NCBI GenBank assembly: GCA_028641055.1
Contig: CM054061.1
Span: 62,099,904-62,163,903 of the forward strand
Length of the DNA: 64,000 nucleotides
Direction of reading: 5' to 3'
DNA from: Alopecurus myosuroides
Taxonomy: Eukaryota > Streptophyta > Magnoliopsida > Poales > Poaceae
The notes beneath the pieces were generated by a model that was not told the origin of the DNA, did not search any database, and worked only from the letters and a program-made list of their open reading frames with translations. Below are positions 58,906 through 64,000 of this stretch, one piece after another; positions within the stretch are counted from its first letter, which is position 1; each line of letters opens with the position of its first letter. A program made the position numbers and the translations under genes.

Positions 58906-58953
58906 GGATCGAACCAGCGACTGCGCGCAAACGAACGAGGCAGTGCTACCACT
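58906..58953 (-). ncRNA. tRNA-like A-box/B-box pair in the Z LTR
   Basis: Minus strand: GCAGTGGTAGCACTGC (D-arm-like, A box about 58953-58943) and, about 30 nt later, GGTTCGATCC (58915-58906), a perfect B-box core. The spacing fits an internal RNA polymerase III promoter; the T stem is imperfect and no acceptor stem is evident. It is a tRNA-derived remnant or SINE head rather than a functional tRNA gene. Confidence 0.35.
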
Positions 58954-59501
58954 GCGGTGTGGATTCAGTTTTGACAGTAACGAGGGCGCAGTGAGGTTAT
59001 CCTTCAGATCTGCGTTAACTGAATTCAAACGCGCGCGCAGACTGAACCTAGCTGACAGAGAAGATCGCCGGCGACGAGACGCCGTGGTGTTGTGCTGCGG
59101 CTGCTGCGATATGGTGCAGTGGGGTGATGGATGCGCGCGGATGCAACAGAGAGGAAAAGGAGGAGGAGACGGTGGTGCTCACCACCGTTTGGAGTCGATG
59201 CAGAGGCCCGGTGGCGACGGCGGCGACGACAGCGGCGTGGACGAGGACGGCGGCGCGGCTGTGGTGGATCTCCGAGCTCGCTCCGGTGTCAAAACTGTAG
59301 AGGGTGACGAGGTGGTTCGTTTCCAGTAGCTAGGTGGGGTGCATGAGCTCCATGGCGACGGCGGTGCGCATGGATTCAGACGTGATCTCGCCGGTGAGGT
59401 GACAGTGGGTGGCCGATGCGACGAGGAGAGGAAAATCGGCGGTGGCTCGAGGGGGAACAGTGGCCTAGGGTCTAGGGTTGGTGGCGCGGAGCCCTAGGGT
59501 G

Positions 59502-59509
59502 ATATATAG
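59502..59509 (-). promoter_or_regulatory. TATA box in the Z LTR
   Basis: Minus-strand CTATATAT between GC-rich segments; the likely LTR promoter position, by analogy with Y. Confidence 0.5.
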
Positions 59510-60315
59510 GGCACGGGCGTCGAGGATGGCCGTCGGTGTGCGGTGGCTGCCGCCGTGGCACCGCTCGATTTCGAGCCGTACAGGAACATGACGACGGGGG
59601 CGGCGATCGAAGGGGTACCGGGCCAGCTCCGCAAGGTAAGTGGGCTGGGCCAAAATGGACCCCCCCTCGCTGGTTGTTTTCTTTTCCCTTTTTCTGTTTG
59701 TTTTATTTTATTTTATTTTGCAGAAAACCAAAATGGAAGAAAAAGGTAGTTTTTAGGTTAGTAAAAATTTGGAAAAAAATGGTTAGCTTAGTTTTTAAGT
59801 TAGCAACTAATTGCTAACTTTTATTTCCAAAAGTTTTCAAGTTTAGTTGATGTTTGTTAATTAAACCAAATTTGAATGATTTTTTCATATTAAGTAAACA
59901 TTATTGAAAACAAAGTTTTAATAGGGTGAACCCTATGGTTAATTTGATTAAAGTAGTTGATTGGTTTAGATAATATTCATAAATTCAAAGTGGTTCTGTT
60001 TGATGCATTTGGTTTGAATTTTGAATGTGATTTGGAATTTAATTGTTTGACTAAAACCATCAATTTAATAAGTGAGCATTATGGAATTAAATGAAAACAA
60101 TTTGGTTGTTTTTATTTGAACTCTTTATTTAAAAGGTTGTAACATAGCAAGTATGAAATAAACATTTGAAATTGTTTGAGTTTCATTATGAAAACAATTA
60201 AGAACAGATGCAAAACAAAAAGAAACAAATGCAATGAGGATGATGACATGATGCATTGCTTTAATAAACATGAAACAAACATTCTAAGGGGAGTTTTCAT
60301 ACTTGGGATGTTACA

Positions 60316-60355
60316 AAACGCCCCCCCTTGAAGGAATCGCGCCCCGAGATTCCTA
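60316..60355 (-). other. Polypurine tract and conserved terminal block of Z
   Basis: On the minus strand the pol stop codon (at 60353) is followed by AATCTCGGGGCGCGATTCC and the tract AAGGGGGGGCG, and then the LTR. Element Y has the same arrangement with small changes. Confidence 0.7.
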
Positions 60356-63300
60356 CTGAGAAAGGAAAAGGTCCGGATACTTCTTGCGAAGATCCTCTTC
60401 GGTCTCCCACGTTGCCTCTTTATCGGAATGATGCGACCACTGCACTTTCAAGAACTTGGTGCTCTTGTTGCGAGTCTTACGCTCGGTCTCATCGAGAATA
60501 CGAACAGGGTGCTCCTCATAAGATAGATCATCTTGCAGTTCAATGGCCTCATGATCAACTGCACGATCTGGATCTTTGAAACACTTCTTGAGCTGTGACA
60601 CGTGGAACACATCGTGCACCTTGGATAGCTTTTCTGGAAGTTCAAGACGATAGGCATTTTCCGCACGCCTTGAGAGAATGTTGAAAGGACCAATGTATCT
60701 TGGTGCCAGCTTTCCTTTAACACCGAAACGATGAGTGCCTCTGAGGGGAGTTACACGTAGATATGCCTTGTCACCAGGTGCGTAGATCATATCCCTGTGC
60801 TTGCTGTCATAGTAGCTTTTCTGACGAGACTGAGCAATCTTGAGATTGTCACGAATGATACGAACTTTCTCCTCGGCTTTCTTAACGATGTCAGAGCCTA
60901 AGAGTGAACGTTCACCAGCTCCAGACCAATTGATTGGACTCCTGCATCTGCGGCCATAGAGTGCTTCAAATGGTGCCATGCCTAGGCTTGCCTGGTAGCT
61001 GTTGTTGTAGGAGAATTCAGCATATGGAAGGCAATCCTCCCATTTCATGCCAAAGGAGAGACCACATGCTCTGAGCATATCCTCGAGAATCTGATTGACT
61101 CTTTCGACTTGCCCCTGAGACTGAGGGTGATAAGCTGTGCTGAAAAGAAGTTTGGTGCCCAATGCTTCTTGAAAACTCTTCCAGAAATGAGAAGTGAAGA
61201 TACTTCCACGGTCTGAGCTTATTTCCAATGGAACACCATGAAGAGGAACAATCTTTGCTGTGTAGAGTTCTGCTAACTGGCTAGCTGAGATTATTTCTTT
61301 GACAGCAAAGAAGTGAGCTACTTTAGTGAGACGATCAATAACAACGAAGATTGCATCGTTGCCCTTCTTGGACTTTGGAAAACCAGTGACGAAGTCCATT
61401 TCAATCATGTCCCACTTCCACTCAGGAATTTTCAGAGGTTGGAGTAGACCGGCTGTTTTCTGATGGACTGCCTTAACACGTTGACAAACGTCGCATTCAG
61501 AAACGTATTGAGCAATTTCACGTTTCATGCCAGGCCACCAATACAGTGTCTTAAGATCCTGGTACATCTTTGTACTTCCAGGGTGGATGGAGAGAGGAGT
61601 TTCATGAGCCTCCTTGAGAATGATATCTTTGAGACTTTGAACTTGAGGAACTGCAATGCGTCCTTCGAAGAACACAGTTCCTTTGTCATCAATTGAGAAG
61701 GACTTAAATTTCTCCTTGCCTTCTTTAATGTGTTCTACCATCTTCTTGATTTCAGCATCACGAAGTTGTTCAGAACGAATCTTGTCCTCGAGAGTTGGAC
61801 TGGCTGTCAAGCTAGCAAGGTAGCCTTGAGGAACAAGACCAAGGTTCAGCTTCTGGAATTCTTCATGAAGTGGAGGTTGGCTTTCCATGATCATGAGATT
61901 ATTGCAATAGGATTTGCGACTGAGAGCATCGGCCATAACATTAGCCTTGCCTGGAGTGTAAGAAATGGTGAGATCAAAGTCTTTAATCTTTTCAATCCAT
62001 CTCCTTTGCCTGAGGTTTAGATCTGGTTGAGTGAAGATGTATTTCAGACTCTTATGATCGGAAAAGATTTCAGTGCGGTTACCCAACAAGTATTGTCTCC
62101 ATTTCTTGAGGGCAAACACAACTGCTGCAAGTTCTAGATCATGTGTTGGATAGTTTTGCTCATGTGCATTCAACTGACGTGAAGCATAAGCCACAACTTG
62201 ACGTTCTTGCATAAGAACTGCACCTAGACCTTGGAGAGATGCATCGCAGAATATCTGGAAAGGTTTGGTAGTATCTGGGCCAACCAGAACTGGAGTAGAA
62301 GTGAGTTTAGTCTTCAGGAGATTGAAACTTTCCTCACATTGTGGAGACCAAACGAACTTCTTGTCCTTCTTTGTGAGATCGGTGAGAGGTTTGGCAATCT
62401 TGGAAAAGTTTTGGACGAAACGACGGCAATAGCTAGCCAAGCCAAGAAAACTTCTGACTTGCTTCACCGTTCTAGGAGGTTTCCAATCAACAATTGCCTT
62501 AACCTTTTCTGGGTCAATGCCTATGCCTTTGGCAGAGATGACATGGCCAAGGTAAGCAACTTCTGGAATCCAGAACTCACATTTGGAGAACTTGGCATAT
62601 AGACGATGCTCGCGAAGTTTCATGAGAGTGAGACGAAGATGTTCTCCATGCTCTTCCTCGGATTTTGAGTAGACAAGAATGTCATCAAGATATACCACAA
62701 CGAACTTGTCGAGGTATTCATGGAAGACAGAATTCATGAGTCTTGAGAACGTCGCCGGTGCATTGGTGAGACCAAAGGACATGACGGTGTATTCATATAG
62801 ACCGTACTGAGTGGTGAAAGCTGTTTTTGGAATATCTTCCTTTCTGATCTTTATTTGATGGTAACCCATCCTCAAGTCCAACTTTGAGAATATTGAGGCT
62901 CCAGCAAGTTGATCAAAAAGATCATCGATACGAGGAATTGGATACTTGTTTTTGATCGTTTTCTCGTTAAGAGGACGATAGTCCACAACGAGTCTCTTTG
63001 TTTGATCTTTCTTGGCAACGAACAGAGTTGGGCAACCCCAAGCGGAGGAACTAGGCTGAATGTAACCTTTCTCCATGTACATATCGATTTGCTCCTTCAA
63101 CAACTTTAGTTCAGGAGGAGCTATCTTGTATGGATGCTTAGAGATTGGAGCAGTACCTGGTTCAAGCTCGATCACGAACTCAACTGCTCTGTCCGGAGGC
63201 ATCCCTGGCAATTCTTCTGGAAAGACGTCAGGGAATTCACAAACCACCGGAACATTTTCGAGTAGAGGTAGAGGTTTAGCATCGAGTGTGTATATCTGGA

Positions 63301-63556
63301 TGGGATTTGATTCCTTTGGAGAATAGACTATCTGGCCAGCAGGGTGGAAGAGAGTTATTGACTTCTGAGCACAGTCAATCATAGCTTTATTGGCCTTCAA
63401 CCAATCCATGCCAAGAATGACATCAATGTCAGAATTGCCAAGCAGAATGAGGGAAGCAAGGAATATGTGACCTCCAATTAGAATCTGATTCTCATGACTG
63501 ATCTTGGAAGTTTGCATAGTTGCTCCCGGGGAGTTTACTACTAGCGGGGAACCCAA
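60353..63556 (-). CDS. Z pol polyprotein: protease end, RT, RNase H, integrase, chromodomain
   Basis: 1067 codons, uninterrupted. The frame opens inside the protease (ILGMDWL, 47-53). RT covers about 150-330 with [13 protein letters not shown] and the catalytic YLDD at 289-292. RNase H covers about 430-545 with acidic residues D438, E475 and D500. The integrase HHCC finger is H651/H658/C688/C691, and the DD35E triad is D721, D782, E818 with exact 60/35 spacing. A GPY/F-type module (RYIGPF, about 953-958) and a C-terminal chromodomain (about 1016-1064, aromatic Trp 1040 and Trp 1050) follow. This identifies a chromovirus, probably the Tekay/Del branch. The chromodomain would steer integration to particular chromatin. 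The polymerase and integrase look intact, but the frame lacks its own start because of a frameshift upstream. Confidence 0.92.
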   Translation of the reverse strand: MGSPLVVNSPGATMQTSKISHENQILIGGHIFLASLILLGNSDIDVILGMDWLKANKAMIDCAQKSITLFHPAGQIVYSPKESNPIQIYTLDAKPLPLLENVPVVCEFPDVFPEELPGMPPDRAVEFVIELEPGTAPISKHPYKIAPPELKLLKEQIDMYMEKGYIQPSSSAWGCPTLFVAKKDQTKRLVVDYRPLNEKTIKNKYPIPRIDDLFDQLAGASIFSKLDLRMGYHQIKIRKEDIPKTAFTTQYGLYEYTVMSFGLTNAPATFSRLMNSVFHEYLDKFVVVYLDDILVYSKSEEEHGEHLRLTLMKLREHRLYAKFSKCEFWIPEVAYLGHVISAKGIGIDPEKVKAIVDWKPPRTVKQVRSFLGLASYCRRFVQNFSKIAKPLTDLTKKDKKFVWSPQCEESFNLLKTKLTSTPVLVGPDTTKPFQIFCDASLQGLGAVLMQERQVVAYASRQLNAHEQNYPTHDLELAAVVFALKKWRQYLLGNRTEIFSDHKSLKYIFTQPDLNLRQRRWIEKIKDFDLTISYTPGKANVMADALSRKSYCNNLMIMESQPPLHEEFQKLNLGLVPQGYLASLTASPTLEDKIRSEQLRDAEIKKMVEHIKEGKEKFKSFSIDDKGTVFFEGRIAVPQVQSLKDIILKEAHETPLSIHPGSTKMYQDLKTLYWWPGMKREIAQYVSECDVCQRVKAVHQKTAGLLQPLKIPEWKWDMIEMDFVTGFPKSKKGNDAIFVVIDRLTKVAHFFAVKEIISASQLAELYTAKIVPLHGVPLEISSDRGSIFTSHFWKSFQEALGTKLLFSTAYHPQSQGQVERVNQILEDMLRACGLSFGMKWEDCLPYAEFSYNNSYQASLGMAPFEALYGRRCRSPINWSGAGERSLLGSDIVKKAEEKVRIIRDNLKIAQSRQKSYYDSKHRDMIYAPGDKAYLRVTPLRGTHRFGVKGKLAPRYIGPFNILSRRAENAYRLELPEKLSKVHDVFHVSQLKKCFKDPDRAVDHEAIELQDDLSYEEHPVRILDETERKTRNKSTKFLKVQWSHHSDKEATWETEEDLRKKYPDLFLSQ

Positions 63557-64000
63557 ACCACGAAAGAATGCGATGCTCCGGTATCAAACAACACTTTAGC
63601 TGGGTTAGAGTTAACGGGGAATGTACCGAGAACGACGTCAGCAGCTTCCTCAGCTTTGTCGGCCTTGATATGATTCACCCTCGCGGTCCTCCCGACAGGC
63701 CTGTTGTTGGAGTTGAAGGCTTTAGCCGGAGGAGCACGCACCATTGCCTGGTTGGTGTTGGGGCGAGGAGGTGGTGGAGGTAGCTGCCTCTGAGTGCACT
63801 TGTCGGCGTAGTGTCCCGTCTCCTTGAACTTGTAGCAAGTGACAACACGAGAAGGACCTGGCCTTGTCTGCCCCATTGGAACCCTCTGACCATGCATCTG
63901 AGATGGGTTGGGTGGGCGGGGAGCGAAGCCTGGAGAAGCTTGGGCATATGGAGCCCGAGTGACAGCACTATTTGGCACCCAGATGCGGCGCTTCTGCGGA
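63541..64000 (-). pseudogene. Z gag C-terminus and protease start, frameshifted
   Basis: This open frame enters from beyond the right edge. A Pro/Gln-rich spacer follows, then a zinc knuckle reading CYKFKETGHYADKC: the second cysteine of C-x2-C-x4-H-x4-C is Phe (residue 51 counting from 63978), so zinc binding is doubtful. A Pro-rich linker leads to the protease active site [11 protein letters not shown] (DTG at 132-134). Eight codons later the frame ends at 63541, while the homologous sequence carries on in the pol frame; a 1-nt indel near 63556-63570 splits the protease. Capsid sequences lie outside the window. Confidence 0.8.

Larger units (their letters stand above)
55871..60315 (-). repeat. 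3' LTR of element Z (4445 bp)
   Basis: The ends are TGTCGCACCC on the left and GGGATGTTACA on the right; on the minus strand it starts TGTAACATCCC and ends GGGTGCGACA. Possible target-site base string CTGCC (55866-55870); the other end is outside the window. It contains a hairpin (56437-56454), long AT-rich parts (57.7-58.7 and 59.7-60.3 kb), a GC-rich promoter/leader block (58.74-59.6 kb), a tRNA-like pair of boxes and a TATA box. Plus-strand frames such as 58787-59329 run antisense to the leader and are not convincing genes. Confidence 0.85.

Noticed and set aside
63541..63570. Programmed frameshift in the Z protease
   Set aside because: The shift falls within the protease just after the active site, which would destroy the enzyme in one product; an indel is simpler.

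Overview
The window looks like nuclear DNA of a grass, probably a pooid such as a Triticeae relative. Genes have canonical GT-AG introns and GC-rich exons in an AT-rich background, there is an F-box/FBD gene of a type much expanded in grasses, and most of the sequence is nested LTR retrotransposons, including elements with LTRs over 4 kb. Nothing bacterial was seen: no operons, ribosome binding sites or CRISPR.

Layout. (1) 1-13318: a head-to-tail array with a 5249-bp period. Each full unit carries a three-exon F-box/LRR/FBD gene and a short secreted cysteine-rich protein gene, both on the minus strand; three F-box copies (the first cut by the window edge) and two cysteine-rich copies are present. 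The right breakpoint of the array lies inside a small hAT-type element that is complete only after the last unit (13023-13563, 8-bp target duplication). (2) 13600-14977: a probable Mutator-like element filled with a GC-rich minisatellite. (3) 14994 to about 27744: remains of a PIF/Harbinger transposon containing a 135-bp hAT MITE (15019-15153) and a complete Tat-type Gypsy element (15297-25132; identical-looking 560-bp LTRs, GCTGG target duplication). The Tat element has gag, protease and RT on the minus strand, no RNase H or integrase, and a six-exon gene on the opposite strand. (4) about 27745-29930: AT-rich DNA with no recognisable gene. (5) about 29930-55370: a three-level nest. An old gag-only element ('family X') is split by a younger X copy (31512-42141) and by a non-coding element with 4.72-kb LTRs and a 1.8-kb interior ('element Y', 42737-53982, TATTT target duplication). 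(6) 55390-55870: a fragment of an unrecognised acidic-protein gene, cut by (7) element Z (55871 to beyond 64000), a chromodomain Gypsy element in minus orientation whose 3' LTR and pol are in view.

How the parts relate. The only ordinary host genes seen are the F-box and cysteine-rich pairs, amplified together very recently if the assembly is right. Several mobile elements appear unable to move by themselves. The Tat copy is damaged but has indistinguishable LTRs, and Y encodes nothing but shares terminal sequences and a covarying LTR hairpin with chromovirus Z; both suggest mobilisation in trans. The most unusual content is the spliced antisense gene in the Tat element and the Y/Z pairing. 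All alignments were made by eye; no database search was run.
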